DNA from: Burkholderiaceae bacterium
GTDB taxonomy: Bacteria > Pseudomonadota > Gammaproteobacteria > Burkholderiales > Burkholderiaceae_C
Assembly (NCBI GenBank): GCA_029864165.1
Contig: JAOTTZ010000094.1
Location: 1-6,996 of the forward strand
Direction of reading: 5' to 3'
DNA length: 6,996 bases
The translations under genes and the position numbers were made by a program. Position 1 is the stretch's first letter. Each line of letters opens with the position of its first letter. The notes under the pieces are model-generated. The model was not told the DNA's origin. It did not search any database and saw nothing but the letters and a program-made list of their open reading frames with translations. Below are positions 1 to 6,208 of the stretch, in pieces.

Positions 1-43
1 GACACAAGACTCAAGGGACCGGCCCAACCGGCAATCCCTGTGT

Positions 44-95
44 TGTCAATGTATGGTCGGCGGTGAAATTTCAAGTTGAGCGATGTCAATCTATG
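44..95. repeat. Direct repeat pair, possible IS-end remnant
   Basis: TGTCAATGTATG (44-55) recurs as TGTCAATCTATG (84-95), 11 of 12 bases identical with a 40-bp period. The stretch between is AT-richer than the surrounding genes. Spaced copies of a subterminal repeat that begins with TG are typical of the ends of IS21-family elements, and the intervening bases resemble such ends from memory. No transposase reading frame is present in the window. The rest of 1-158 shows no gene. What this repeat belongs to cannot be decided without the sequence to the left. Confidence 0.35.
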
Positions 96-158
96 AACAA
101 AATCTCTCGCCCAAAAACTGCGCATTGTTCAGCTGGGCAGGCACCAGCTGCACTACGC

Positions 159-866
159 TCAAGTGATGACCGACGGGCCTGTTGAAGCGCCGGGGCCCGG
201 ATCGCAAAAACGCGCGCAAGAAAAGGTCGCCCACAGCGCTCGCAGGCGTAGCAGGTCCGATGGCACGTCAACGTCCCACAAGGTTTCGAACTCTCTGATT
301 TGCAAACCGTGCGCAAACGCTCTCGCTCTGGTCTCGGCCATGACTTCGGGCGTGCTCCAAGTCATACCGGCAACCAGCACAGGCTGCGGCCGGCGCAGCC
401 CAAACAGGACGTAACCACCGTCATCGGCAGGATAAAACACGGCATCATTGCCTTGGCGCAATGCTCTAGCCGCCGCTTGCAAATGCGCCGGCCGCAACAC
501 AGGGCAATCGGTGCCGATCAGCAGCAGCGGCCCATGCGTGCAATGCAGGCTGAACGCAGCGTGCATGCGGTAGCCCAGGTCGCCGTCGGGCTGCACCAGG
601 CAATTCACACCTGTTGTCTCGTGCAGCGCGCGGAAGAAGCGGTGCTGCGCGTCGGGAGTGCACCACAGGGTGACGGGGCCCAACTGTGCGTCGAGCGCGC
701 AGCGCACAGCGCCGTACGTCAGCCGCCGCTGCAAGCGTGCGGCACCGCTAGGGCCCAGCGCCGGGATGAGACGCGTCTTGGCCAGGCCAGCGATCGGTGC
801 CTTGGCCAGCACCGCGATCTGCACACTGCGCAGGTCGCTCTCAGGGTTGCCGGGGACGGTAACCAT
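159..866 (-). CDS. DUF2064 / TIGR04282 family CofC-like transferase
   Basis: A 235-residue soluble protein of the DUF2064 (PF09837) family, a GT-A fold relative of the CofC and MobA nucleotidyltransferases. NCBI names the TIGR04282 group after arsenosugar biosynthesis or rSAM/selenodomain clusters; the exact substrate is not established. Visible motifs are AKAP (21-24) and KTRL (30-33) in the nucleotide-binding N-terminus, GTDCP (118-122) with the probable metal-binding Asp, ADDGGYVLFG (147-156), TWST (169-172) and LWDVDVPSDL (196-205). The family is usually 200-240 residues, so the gene is full length. The chosen ATG overlaps the end of the upstream glycosyltransferase by 26 bases, which suggests translational coupling; no strong Shine-Dalgarno is seen. 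An in-frame ATG 33 bases upstream would add 11 residues without family similarity. A GTG 14 codons downstream, just before QIAVLAKAP, is an alternative start. The family call is firm; the substrate is unknown. Confidence 0.88.
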   Translation of the reverse strand: MVTVPGNPESDLRSVQIAVLAKAPIAGLAKTRLIPALGPSGAARLQRRLTYGAVRCALDAQLGPVTLWCTPDAQHRFFRALHETTGVNCLVQPDGDLGYRMHAAFSLHCTHGPLLLIGTDCPVLRPAHLQAAARALRQGNDAVFYPADDGGYVLFGLRRPQPVLVAGMTWSTPEVMAETRARAFAHGLQIREFETLWDVDVPSDLLRLRALWATFSCARFCDPGPGASTGPSVIT

Positions 867-1548
867 AACGCAGCGCGAGCCGTGCCGGATCGGCGCCAAA
901 GAAGTACGCCGCGCGCAAGCGCCACATCAGCAGTACCGTCGGCCACACGCCATGCTGCTCCCAGCGACGGGCCGAGGTGATCACCTTTTCGCGCAGACAA
1001 GCGGGCGGGCCGTGGCGCTTGAGCAAGCGCGACATCGCAATGTCCTCCATCAGCGGGATATCAGGAAAACCGCCGACGTTGCGAAAGAGTTCTTGTCGGA
1101 CGAACATGGCTTGGTCGCCCGTTGCAATGCCGCTCCAGCGAGAGCGCAGGTTCATCAAGCGCGCGACCAGACGCAGCAGGAACTGGCCGCTGTCTATGTG
1201 CACGTCGAAACGACCCCAAGCGTGTCGTCCGAGCAAAGCACGTTGCACTGCCACATCTGCCTGCTCTGGCAGGCGGGTATCGGCGTGCAGGAACAGCAAT
1301 ACGTCGGCAGCGCAAGTGGTGGCGCAAGCGGCAGCGCCAGCGTTCATTTGGGCCGCGCGCCCACGCGGGGCCACCAGCACCATATCAGCATGCGACCGCG
1401 CGTTGGCCACCGTGTCGTCATCGCTACCGCCGTCGACCACGACCAAACGCGCACCTCGGTTGCGAAACCGCTGTAGCGCCGCTAAACGCGGCGCGAGGTG
1501 CTCGGCCTCGTTGAGTACCGGCATGACGATACAAAGGGTTGGCGTCAC
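841..1548 (-). CDS. TIGR04283 family glycosyltransferase (GT2)
   Basis: A 235-residue family-2 glycosyltransferase of the rSAM/selenodomain-associated (TIGR04283) type, lacking membrane anchors and expected in the cytoplasm. From the N-terminus it shows PVLNE (10-14), VVDGGSDD (37-44, nucleotide binding), GRAAQMNAGA (63-72), LFLHADTRLP (85-94, the metal-binding Asp region), GDQAMF (144-149) and a C-terminal block with MED (167-169) that ends in a conserved SARRWEQHG-like stretch (192-200). The frame is open far upstream, but residues before TPTLCIVMP have no family similarity and would lie inside the preceding gene. The GTG at 1548, 16 bases after that gene's stop, fits the family start best. 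GGTGAG about 15 bases upstream is a weak ribosome site. The next gene overlaps its 3' end, and the pair is commonly adjacent in other genomes. The acceptor substrate is not known. Confidence 0.87.
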   Translation of the reverse strand: MTPTLCIVMPVLNEAEHLAPRLAALQRFRNRGARLVVVDGGSDDDTVANARSHADMVLVAPRGRAAQMNAGAAACATTCAADVLLFLHADTRLPEQADVAVQRALLGRHAWGRFDVHIDSGQFLLRLVARLMNLRSRWSGIATGDQAMFVRQELFRNVGGFPDIPLMEDIAMSRLLKRHGPPACLREKVITSARRWEQHGVWPTVLLMWRLRAAYFFGADPARLALRYGYRPRQP

Positions 1549-1564
1549 GTCGCTTCGGAACGAC

Positions 1565-2383
1565 TCACCACCGGCGCGCCACCATGGGCAACGCGGGTTG
1601 CGCATGCGATTCTTGCCAGGCCAGCGCGCGATAGTCGAACCCTGCAGCCAGCGTTGGCTTGATGATGGCGAAATAGGGCGACACGTCGAAGTCGCGCGGC
1701 ACAAACAGGCTGTGGTGCCGCACGTACAGCATCTCCTTGACGCATGGCGAGCAATCGGGACCCTCGAACGCAATGGACTCAACAACGGGCAGGATGGGAT
1801 AACTCACGGACTGGAAGGCCTGAGCGATGAGGGTCGAACAAATAGCTCGGGTCGGGTCGCCGCTACCAAGGGCCAGCATGCGGCGCCGCCAGCGCGTGGG
1901 CACTGGCGGCGTGGGCAACAAGTAACGCACCAGGTCGAACACGTTCTTCAGGTCGTATTGGTAACCCAGGCGCGCCTTGACGAATTCGATCACCGTGTCG
2001 ATCTCAGCGACGCCCAGCCCGACAGGGCGGCACACTCTGCAATGCAGACCCTCGTACTCAGCGACGCTGACAGCGCGCACACCCTCTTGGAGGTTGGCCT
2101 CCAAAAAACATCGCGGCGAGCCATCGGCATCGGCATCGGCCAGACCAGTAACATCGCCTGCGTACAGCGCGGCGTGGGACCATGTGGACTGCGTCAGGTA
2201 CTTGATTGCAACGCTGATCCGCGCTTTGCCTTCTACCAACAGCACGTCGCCCGGCTGCAGGCAGGCCATGAGCTTGGCCGGGTCGGTCGGTAACGCGGCG
2301 CCGTCACCACCGCTGGGTTGGCTCAGGTAGCGACTCAGGCGGGCGCCCAGCCAACCGGTCATGCTAACGAAGATGCCTGCCAT
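1565..2383 (-). CDS. YiiX/YebB-like permuted papain-fold cysteine hydrolase
   Basis: A 272-residue protein of the circularly permuted NlpC/P60-like superfamily (YiiX/YebB/YaeF type). GDVLLVEG (45-52) begins the fold. TQSTWSHAALYAG (64-76) holds the probable catalytic His70, and ICSTLIAQAF (181-190) holds the probable nucleophile Cys182; His before Cys is the order expected of the permuted fold. LEANLQEG (94-101) with Glu95 is a further conserved block. Family members are thought to act on amide or thioester bonds in lipids or peptides; the natural substrate is unknown. No clear signal peptide or lipobox is seen. The ATG at 2383 was chosen, but neither it nor the ATG at 2362 (7 codons later) has a good Shine-Dalgarno. 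Extension to an upstream ATG at 2500 adds residues unlike the family. It is the first gene of the leftward run. The insertion LADADADG (81-88) is discussed in the findings. Confidence 0.8.
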   Translation of the reverse strand: MAGIFVSMTGWLGARLSRYLSQPSGGDGAALPTDPAKLMACLQPGDVLLVEGKARISVAIKYLTQSTWSHAALYAGDVTGLADADADGSPRCFLEANLQEGVRAVSVAEYEGLHCRVCRPVGLGVAEIDTVIEFVKARLGYQYDLKNVFDLVRYLLPTPPVPTRWRRRMLALGSGDPTRAICSTLIAQAFQSVSYPILPVVESIAFEGPDCSPCVKEMLYVRHHSLFVPRDFDVSPYFAIIKPTLAAGFDYRALAWQESHAQPALPMVARRW

Positions 2384-2429
2384 GGGCGTGTTGTGGTGGA
2401 TATTCAGAATCGAGCGTCTAGCGCGCGAT

Positions 2430-2458
2430 GTGACTCGGTCGGTCGCCGGGCATATAGT
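2430..2458 (+). promoter_or_regulatory. Sigma70-like promoter candidate
   Basis: GTGACT (2430-2435; 4 of 6 to TTGACA) is separated by 17 bases from TATAGT (2453-2458; 5 of 6 to TATAAT). It points toward the bufferin operon, but about 300 bases upstream of the first gene. The palindrome GTGCATGCAC at 2483-2492 lies about 20 bases downstream of the expected transcription start and could be an operator. No transcription data support it. Confidence 0.35.
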
Positions 2459-2626
2459 CTCGCAGAGCGATCGGGGCCCGGGGTGCATGCACTGGGACAA
2501 ACAACATTGCAGCGGGTGTTCGTATCAAGCGGATACCCATCTTCATCTTTCTCCAGCAGACGGAAGGCTAGCATGCTCGCGGACGATGACCAGCACGCAA
2601 TAGTTCTCAGGTGGCGGTAAGGAGCT

Positions 2627-2652
2627 GTAAGGAATAGGCCCAGCCATGCGTC
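2627..2652 (+). promoter_or_regulatory. ECF-type promoter candidate upstream of bufA
   Basis: GTAAGG (2627-2632), a 16-base spacer, then CGTC (2649-2652). The form resembles the GTAACC/CGAA motif known for Caulobacter SigF-dependent promoters of DUF2282 operons, but matches it only partly. It would give a leader of roughly 100 bases before the DUF2282 start. A comparable GTAACC-(15)-CGTA lies upstream of the sigma gene. Both are weak and unproven. Confidence 0.22.
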
Positions 2653-2745
2653 TATATACGCGAAGGTTAGAAACCGTTTTATCCTTCTGAACTGCCCCCC
2701 GTAGCGGCACCGCGCCGGAATATTCTTTGTAATCCTCTTTCCGTT

Positions 2746-2752
2746 AAGGAGA
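2746..2752 (+). promoter_or_regulatory. Strong ribosome binding site of bufA
   Basis: AAGGAGA lies 5 bases before the ATG at 2758. It is the best Shine-Dalgarno in the bufferin operon, as expected for a precursor peptide needed in excess over its modifying enzymes. It fixes the start at 2758 rather than the in-frame ATG 7 codons later. Confidence 0.8.
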
Positions 2753-2757
2753 CCCTG

Positions 2758-3057
2758 ATGACCCAGTCCACCGTCACTATGCCCACGGTTGCTCTCGCCC
2801 TGGCGCTAGGCGCCGCTTTCACGTCTTTGCCCGCCGCGGCGGCAGCGAGCGACAAAGAAAAGTGCTACGGTATCGCGCTCAAAGGCAAGAACGACTGCGC
2901 CGCCGGACCGGGCACCACCTGTGCCGGCACGTCCAAGGTCGACTACCAAGGCGATGCCTGGACATACACACCCAAGGGCACTTGCGAGAAGACGGCTTCC
3001 AAGACCTCGCCCACAGGCCACGGCCAACTCGAAGCGTTCAGCCCAAAGAAATCCTGA
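2758..3057 (+). CDS. bufA1: Bufferin precursor peptide, DUF2282 (BufA1 type)
   Basis: A 99-residue DUF2282 protein, the precursor of a bufferin-type RiPP. Residues 1 to about 30 form a Sec signal peptide: a polar start, a hydrophobic stretch [14 protein letters not shown] (11-24), then an alanine-rich AxA cleavage zone at 26-30. The mature part begins near SDKEKCYG and has exactly four cysteines (36, 47, 55, 76) in the family context KCYG, NDCAAG, TCAGTS and GTCEK. In characterised bufferins, cysteines of this core are modified by BufB with BufC, reportedly to thiooxazoles, and the exported peptide binds copper in the periplasm. Function here is inferred from the family and the operon. The gene is followed after 36 bases by the DUF692 gene. 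Length and Cys spacing are normal for the family, with nothing broken. The lysine-rich tail ends in FSPKKS. Confidence 0.9.
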   Translation: MTQSTVTMPTVALALALGAAFTSLPAAAAASDKEKCYGIALKGKNDCAAGPGTTCAGTSKVDYQGDAWTYTPKGTCEKTASKTSPTGHGQLEAFSPKKS

Positions 3058-3093
3058 TCAAGGCCGCGTCGATAACCTTGTACTGCGTCTGCC

Positions 3094-4023
3094 ATGACCA
3101 GCCCTGCCCTGCGTGATCGACCGTCTACATCGACATATCGGCCGGGCTGCGTGGCGGCAGCATTACCGGCGCGCGCTGGCATAGGGCTCAAACCTCAGCA
3201 CTTTCTGGCTGTGCTCGACACGCGCCCGAATATCGGGTTCTTCGAAGTGCACGCCGAGAACTACATGGTCGACGGCGGGCCCTTTCACCACTATTTGGGC
3301 CGCATCAGAGAAGACTACCCGCTGTCGCTGCACGGCGTGGGCTTGTCGATCGGCTCCGAGGGCCCGCTCGACGAAGCCCACCTCGACCAACTCGCGATTT
3401 TGATCGCGCGTTACGATCCGGTGTCATTCTCCGAGCATCTTGCATGGTCCACACACGGCGCATTTTTCAACGACTTATTGCCGGTACCCTACGACTGCGC
3501 CACTTTGGCGCGCGTGTGCGAACACATCGACCGGGTGCAAGAGCGGCTCAAGCGCCCCATGTTGCTTGAGAATCCTTCGACCTATGTCGAATTCACCGCA
3601 TCGACGATGAGCGAAGCGCGGTTTCTGCGCAATATCTTGCAACAAACGGGCTGCGGTTTGCTGCTGGACGTGAACAACGCTTATGTGTCATGTGTGAACC
3701 ATGGCCGCGATGCGTTGGCCTTCATCAACGATCTGCCGCTCGACGCCGTGGATGAAATTCATTTGGCCGGATTTTCTAGCGATCAGGACGCTGCCGGCGC
3801 GCCCCTGCTCATAGACAGCCACGACACGCCGGTGGACAGCGCGGTGTGGGCCCTGTACGCTGAAGTGATCGAGCGGCTGGGGCCCATGCCGACATTGCTA
3901 GAGCGCGACAACGACGTACCGCCGCTGAGCGCGTTGCTGGCGGAGGCACAGCGCGCGCAAGACTTGATGCACAAGGCAGCAACGCTCAAACCGGCCGACG
4001 TTGTTGAGTGGAGTTGCGTATGA
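3094..4023 (+). CDS. bufB: DUF692 multinuclear non-heme iron oxidase (BufB)
   Basis: A 309-residue TIM-barrel protein of DUF692, now called MNIO. This is the family of MbnB, TglH and BufB, which oxidatively modify cysteines in ribosomal peptides using two or three iron atoms. It begins with [11 protein letters not shown] (27-37), typical of the family. It then shows EVHAENY (51-57), LHGVGLSIG (79-87), FSEHLAW (112-118), LLENPSTYV (157-165), [11 protein letters not shown] (189-199), EIHLAGF (221-227), DSHDTPV (241-247) and LLERDNDVP (268-276). The likely metal ligands among these are His53, Glu55, His80, Glu114, Glu159, Asp192, His223, His243 and Glu270. The substrate should be the DUF2282 peptide encoded 36 bases upstream. 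The N-terminal 26 residues are not conserved, so a later start such as the GTG at 3151 is possible; no good Shine-Dalgarno is seen for either. The stop overlaps the next start (ATGA). Confidence 0.92.
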   Translation: MTSPALRDRPSTSTYRPGCVAAALPARAGIGLKPQHFLAVLDTRPNIGFFEVHAENYMVDGGPFHHYLGRIREDYPLSLHGVGLSIGSEGPLDEAHLDQLAILIARYDPVSFSEHLAWSTHGAFFNDLLPVPYDCATLARVCEHIDRVQERLKRPMLLENPSTYVEFTASTMSEARFLRNILQQTGCGLLLDVNNAYVSCVNHGRDALAFINDLPLDAVDEIHLAGFSSDQDAAGAPLLIDSHDTPVDSAVWALYAEVIERLGPMPTLLERDNDVPPLSALLAEAQRAQDLMHKAATLKPADVVEWSCV

Positions 4024-4811
4024 CGCCGGCCAGGGCGTGCAGCCAAGCAGAGTTCGCCGCGGCGCTGCTCGATCCGGCCCTGCCTTGCCCGCCCGGCATC
4101 GTGGCATGGAACGCATCCGATCCAACGCCGCGTTTGGCGGTCTATCGCAACAACGTGGTCCGTTCACTGATCGACGCCATCGCGGAAACTTTTCCTGTCG
4201 TGCAGGCCTTGGTGGGCGTGACGTTTTTTCGTGCCATGGCATCCGTCTTCGTGCGGCAAGCGCCGCCTCGATCGCGGATTCTTGTGCACTACGGCGAGGA
4301 GTTTCCAAAGTTCATCGAGCAGTTCGCACCTGCCAGTCGCTTACCCTACCTGGCCGATGTCGCATTGCTTGAGATGGCTCGTGTACGCGCCTATCACGCT
4401 GCCGATGCGAGGCCTTTGACCAGACAGGCAATGAGTTTGGCTTTGCCGTGTGAAGACCGCGTCGGCGAGCTGTGTTTTTTTTGTCATCCTTCGGTGGCAG
4501 TAATCCGCTCACCTTATGCTGTGGCATCGCTTTGGTCTGCGCACCAGGTTGATGGCGATATCGGTGCCGTCGATCTGTTCGCGGGTGAGGCTGCGCTGGT
4601 TGTGCGCGAGAATCTCGACGTGCTCGTCTTGCGCTTACCGCCAGGCACCGCAGACTTTGTCATCGCGATCCAGCAGGGCACTTGCTTGGGCGACGCAGCT
4701 GGCATGGCCAAGGCAGCGTCGGCCCAGTTCGATCTGACGGCCACCCTGGCGCTCTTGATAAGCCATGGCGCGCTGACGTCCGTCCATCTACCTGGGAAAA
4801 CCCTTTCATGA
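4020..4811 (+). CDS. bufC: DUF2063 bufferin maturation partner (BufC)
   Basis: A 263-residue protein with an N-terminal DUF2063 domain. Diagnostic stretches are [20 protein letters not shown] (38-57), FPVVQALVG (58-66), FFRAMASVF (69-77), [10 protein letters not shown] (90-99) and [14 protein letters not shown] (108-121). The C-terminal half (about 145-263) is the part that in homologues forms a winged-helix-like RiPP-recognition element. BufC-type partners bind the precursor and present it to the DUF692 oxidase. The ATG at 4020 overlaps the upstream stop as ATGA and has TGGAG 6 bases before it; an in-frame GTG at 4008 is less likely. The stop overlaps the DoxX start in the same way, so three consecutive genes appear translationally coupled. 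Expected in the cytoplasm; no signal peptide or membrane segment is seen. Confidence 0.9.
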   Translation: MTPARACSQAEFAAALLDPALPCPPGIVAWNASDPTPRLAVYRNNVVRSLIDAIAETFPVVQALVGVTFFRAMASVFVRQAPPRSRILVHYGEEFPKFIEQFAPASRLPYLADVALLEMARVRAYHAADARPLTRQAMSLALPCEDRVGELCFFCHPSVAVIRSPYAVASLWSAHQVDGDIGAVDLFAGEAALVVRENLDVLVLRLPPGTADFVIAIQQGTCLGDAAGMAKAASAQFDLTATLALLISHGALTSVHLPGKTLS

Positions 4812-5317
4812 GCACGATCACACCACTGCTGACATCCGTCATCCGCTTATTCGAGCGCATTCCCAACAGCCTGGTGGCGATGGTGGCCCGCTTCTCGATC
4901 GCAGCAGTGTTTTGGAACTCTGGGCAAACCAAGATCGCAGGCTTGAAGATCAACATCGTCAGCGGCGAATTCAGTCTCGGCTGGCCCCGGCTGTCCGATT
5001 CGGTTGTGGCGCTGTTTGAAGACGAGTACAAGGTACCGCTGATTGCCCCGGAACTCGCGGCGCCCATGGCGGCGGTGGCTGAGCATGTCTTTCCCATACT
5101 CATTTTGATCGGTTTGGCCACCCGCTTCTCTGCGCTGGCGCTGCTGGGTATGACCATGGTCATACAAGTCTTTGTTTACCCTGGGGCGTACGCGACCCAT
5201 GGCACTTGGGCTGCAGTGTTGCTGTACCTGATGGTCAGCGGCCCCGGTGTGCTATCGGTGGACCATTGGCTGGCTCGTCGGGCTACGCCAGCCCGGAGTA
5301 ACCGGTCGGCACTTTGA
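4808..5317 (+). CDS. DoxX family membrane protein
   Basis: A 169-residue integral membrane protein of the DoxX family with four predicted helices, about residues 22-40, 84-104, 107-126 and 133-150. The family stretch ARFSIAAVFWNSGQTKI (27-43) has the conserved FW..G..K pattern, and a loop with the amphipathic segment DEYKVPLIAPELAAP (72-86) precedes helix 2. DoxX-like proteins are the usual fourth gene of DUF2282/DUF692/DUF2063 operons. Their role there is not settled; a quinone- or thiol-redox role in the inner membrane is a guess from other DoxX members. The ATG overlaps the BufC stop as ATGA. The frame remains open into bufC, but the DoxX similarity starts at this ATG. The C-terminus is basic and probably cytoplasmic. 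Confidence 0.87.
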   Translation: MSTITPLLTSVIRLFERIPNSLVAMVARFSIAAVFWNSGQTKIAGLKINIVSGEFSLGWPRLSDSVVALFEDEYKVPLIAPELAAPMAAVAEHVFPILILIGLATRFSALALLGMTMVIQVFVYPGAYATHGTWAAVLLYLMVSGPGVLSVDHWLARRATPARSNRSAL

Positions 5318-5322
5318 CCGTA
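5298..5322 (+). promoter_or_regulatory. ECF-type promoter candidate upstream of sigma gene
   Basis: GTAACC (5298-5303), a 15-base spacer, then CGTA (5319-5322), overlapping the end of the DoxX gene. The -35 half equals the GTAACC reported for Caulobacter SigF promoters; the -10 half fits only the general CGT-type ECF pattern. It would leave a leader of about 250 bases before the sigma start. The same bases can form a 5-bp hairpin, CGGTC (5303-5307) with GACCG (5316-5320). Tentative. Confidence 0.22.
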
Positions 5323-5578
5323 CGTTCGCATGCCCTGCCCTGGGTTCGAACTGTCCGTGGTGGCATTGACCTCTGATCGGCGGGGCCAATGACTTCTCAC
5401 AGTGTGGCCGCGCCATGGTATGAGAAACTCAGGCCATACTGGCCGGCTGCGCACATGCGCGCTGGCCACCTGCCAGCGACTGGCCAACGCACTATCTTGT
5501 CCTGCTGCCATCGTGAGCATCTGTGTACCGAGTTGTTGCGCTGCGCGCCCCGAGGCACGGCGTGCCCGAGGAGGCTGA
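5318..5578 (+). other. Intergenic region before sigma gene, no gene
   Basis: These 261 bases contain no supported gene. Visible structure includes an inverted repeat GCCA-TG-GTATG (5412-5422) with CATACTGGC (5435-5443), a 9-bp stem with a 2-base bulge and a 12-base loop. A weak extended -10 (TGGTATGAG, 5416-5424) lies inside it. A perfect 5-bp hairpin, GGCAC-GGC-GTGCC (5554-5566), directly precedes the sigma ribosome site. No T-tract terminator follows the DoxX gene, so some read-through into the sigma gene is possible. Confidence 0.55.
5568..5574 (+). promoter_or_regulatory. Ribosome binding site of the sigma gene
   Basis: GAGGAGG lies 4 bases before the ATG at 5579 and fixes that start. 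It abuts the hairpin GGCAC-GGC-GTGCC (5554-5566), which leaves the site free but could affect ribosome access. Confidence 0.75.
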
Positions 5579-6208
5579 ATGTCGAGAGCGCCTGTCGCCA
5601 CGACCACGCCCTCGCGCGGCACCGCGTCAGGGGTCAACGCCGACGCACTGATTTCACTGCGTGCCGACATGCTGCGATTTGCCCGGCTGCAACTGCGCAA
5701 CAGCGAGACCGCTGAGGACATGGTTCAGGAAGCCACCGAGGCCGCGCTGCGCCATGCCGAGTCGTTTGCCGGCAACTCTACGCTGAAAACCTGGGTGTTT
5801 GCGATTTTGCGCAACCGGATCATCGACCACCTGCGACGCGCTGAACGCAGTGTTTCCATCTCCAGTCTGGTCGCCGACGACGAGGACTGGCAGGATCGGC
5901 TGGAAACCCTGTTCAACGAGCGCGGCCAGTGGCACGATGGCCAGCAACCTAAACCCTGGCCGAACCCGGAAGAATCGTTGCAAAGCCGGCAGTTCTGGGC
6001 CGTCTTCGAGGCTTGCCTGGAACATCTTCCCGCCAACGCCGCCCGCGTGTTCATGATGCGGGAGTTTCTAGATTTCGAGTCTGACGAAATTTGCCAGCAG
6101 CTGGGCATTTCCGTTGGTAATTGTCACGTCATCCTACACCGCGCCCGTTTGAAGTTGCGAAGCTGCCTGGAGAACCATTGGGGACCGCGCACGGAGGCGG
6201 CATGCTGA
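5579..6208 (+). CDS. ECF RNA polymerase sigma factor
   Basis: A 209-residue sigma-70 family factor with only regions 2 and 4, hence of the extracytoplasmic-function type. Sigma2 spans about 24-90: DMVQEATEAALRH (47-59) is the core-polymerase contact, and FAGNSTLKTWVFAILRNRII (63-82) with DHLRR is the -10 recognition part. A linker of roughly 45 residues with a WPNPEE motif (127-132) follows. Sigma4 (about 137-198) includes LEHLPANAARVFMMREFL (147-164) and the helix-turn-helix EICQQLGISVGNCHVILHRA (170-189), then RLKLRSCLE. The NC-V-LHRAR-LR-CLE pattern and the adjacent zf-HC2 gene mark a well-known ECF subgroup. The stop overlaps the anti-sigma start by 7 bases. The location next to the bufferin operon, and the known SigF control of such operons in Caulobacter, suggest that it activates them; this is inference. 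Confidence 0.93.
   Translation: MSRAPVATTTPSRGTASGVNADALISLRADMLRFARLQLRNSETAEDMVQEATEAALRHAESFAGNSTLKTWVFAILRNRIIDHLRRAERSVSISSLVADDEDWQDRLETLFNERGQWHDGQQPKPWPNPEESLQSRQFWAVFEACLEHLPANAARVFMMREFLDFESDEICQQLGISVGNCHVILHRARLKLRSCLENHWGPRTEAAC

Larger units (their letters stand above)
2384..2757. other. Divergent intergenic region, no gene
   Basis: These 374 bases separate the leftward hydrolase gene from the rightward bufferin operon. No convincing coding region was found: the plus-strand open frames here are short, overlap the hydrolase gene or its upstream bases, and show no recognisable motif. It holds a sigma70-like promoter candidate (2430-2458), a perfect 10-bp palindrome GTGCATGCAC (2483-2492), a tandem GTAAGGA pair (2617-2623 and 2627-2633) within an ECF-type promoter candidate, and the strong ribosome site of the DUF2282 gene. 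No clear promoter for the leftward genes was identified. Confidence 0.7.

Noticed and set aside
300..1476. Plus-strand open frames at 300-980 and 658-1476
   Set aside because: Both lie opposite well-supported transferase genes, show low-complexity composition, and have no ribosome site or family resemblance.
1549..1785. Upstream extension of the TIGR04283 glycosyltransferase to the ATG at 1785
   Set aside because: The extra 79 residues are Cys/Arg-rich, unlike the family, and almost all lie inside the hydrolase gene. The catalytic domain begins right after the GTG at 1548.
977..2293. Long plus-strand open frame (438 codons) opposite the glycosyltransferase and hydrolase genes
   Set aside because: Its translation has no recognisable motif, is rich in Arg/Ala/Ser as expected of an antisense frame in GC-rich DNA, and spans two gene boundaries on the other strand where clear families are encoded.
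2728..2745. TGTAATC...CGTT as an ECF promoter just before bufA
   Set aside because: The spacing between the halves is far too short. A proper -10 position would put the transcript start at or after the Shine-Dalgarno and the ATG.
5303..5320. CGGTC/GACCG hairpin at the end of the DoxX gene as a terminator
   Set aside because: The stem is only 5 bp with an 8-base loop, overlaps the stop codon, and has no T-tract after it.
5343..5351. GGTTCGAAC, resembling a tRNA T-loop
   Set aside because: The flanking bases cannot form the 5-bp T-stem, and no anticodon or D-arm or acceptor stem is found nearby.
6121..6201. Longer start for the anti-sigma gene
   Set aside because: The upstream codons lie entirely within the sigma gene and lack similarity. 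The ATG at 6202 has GGAGG 4 bases before it and places Cys4 where the family has it.
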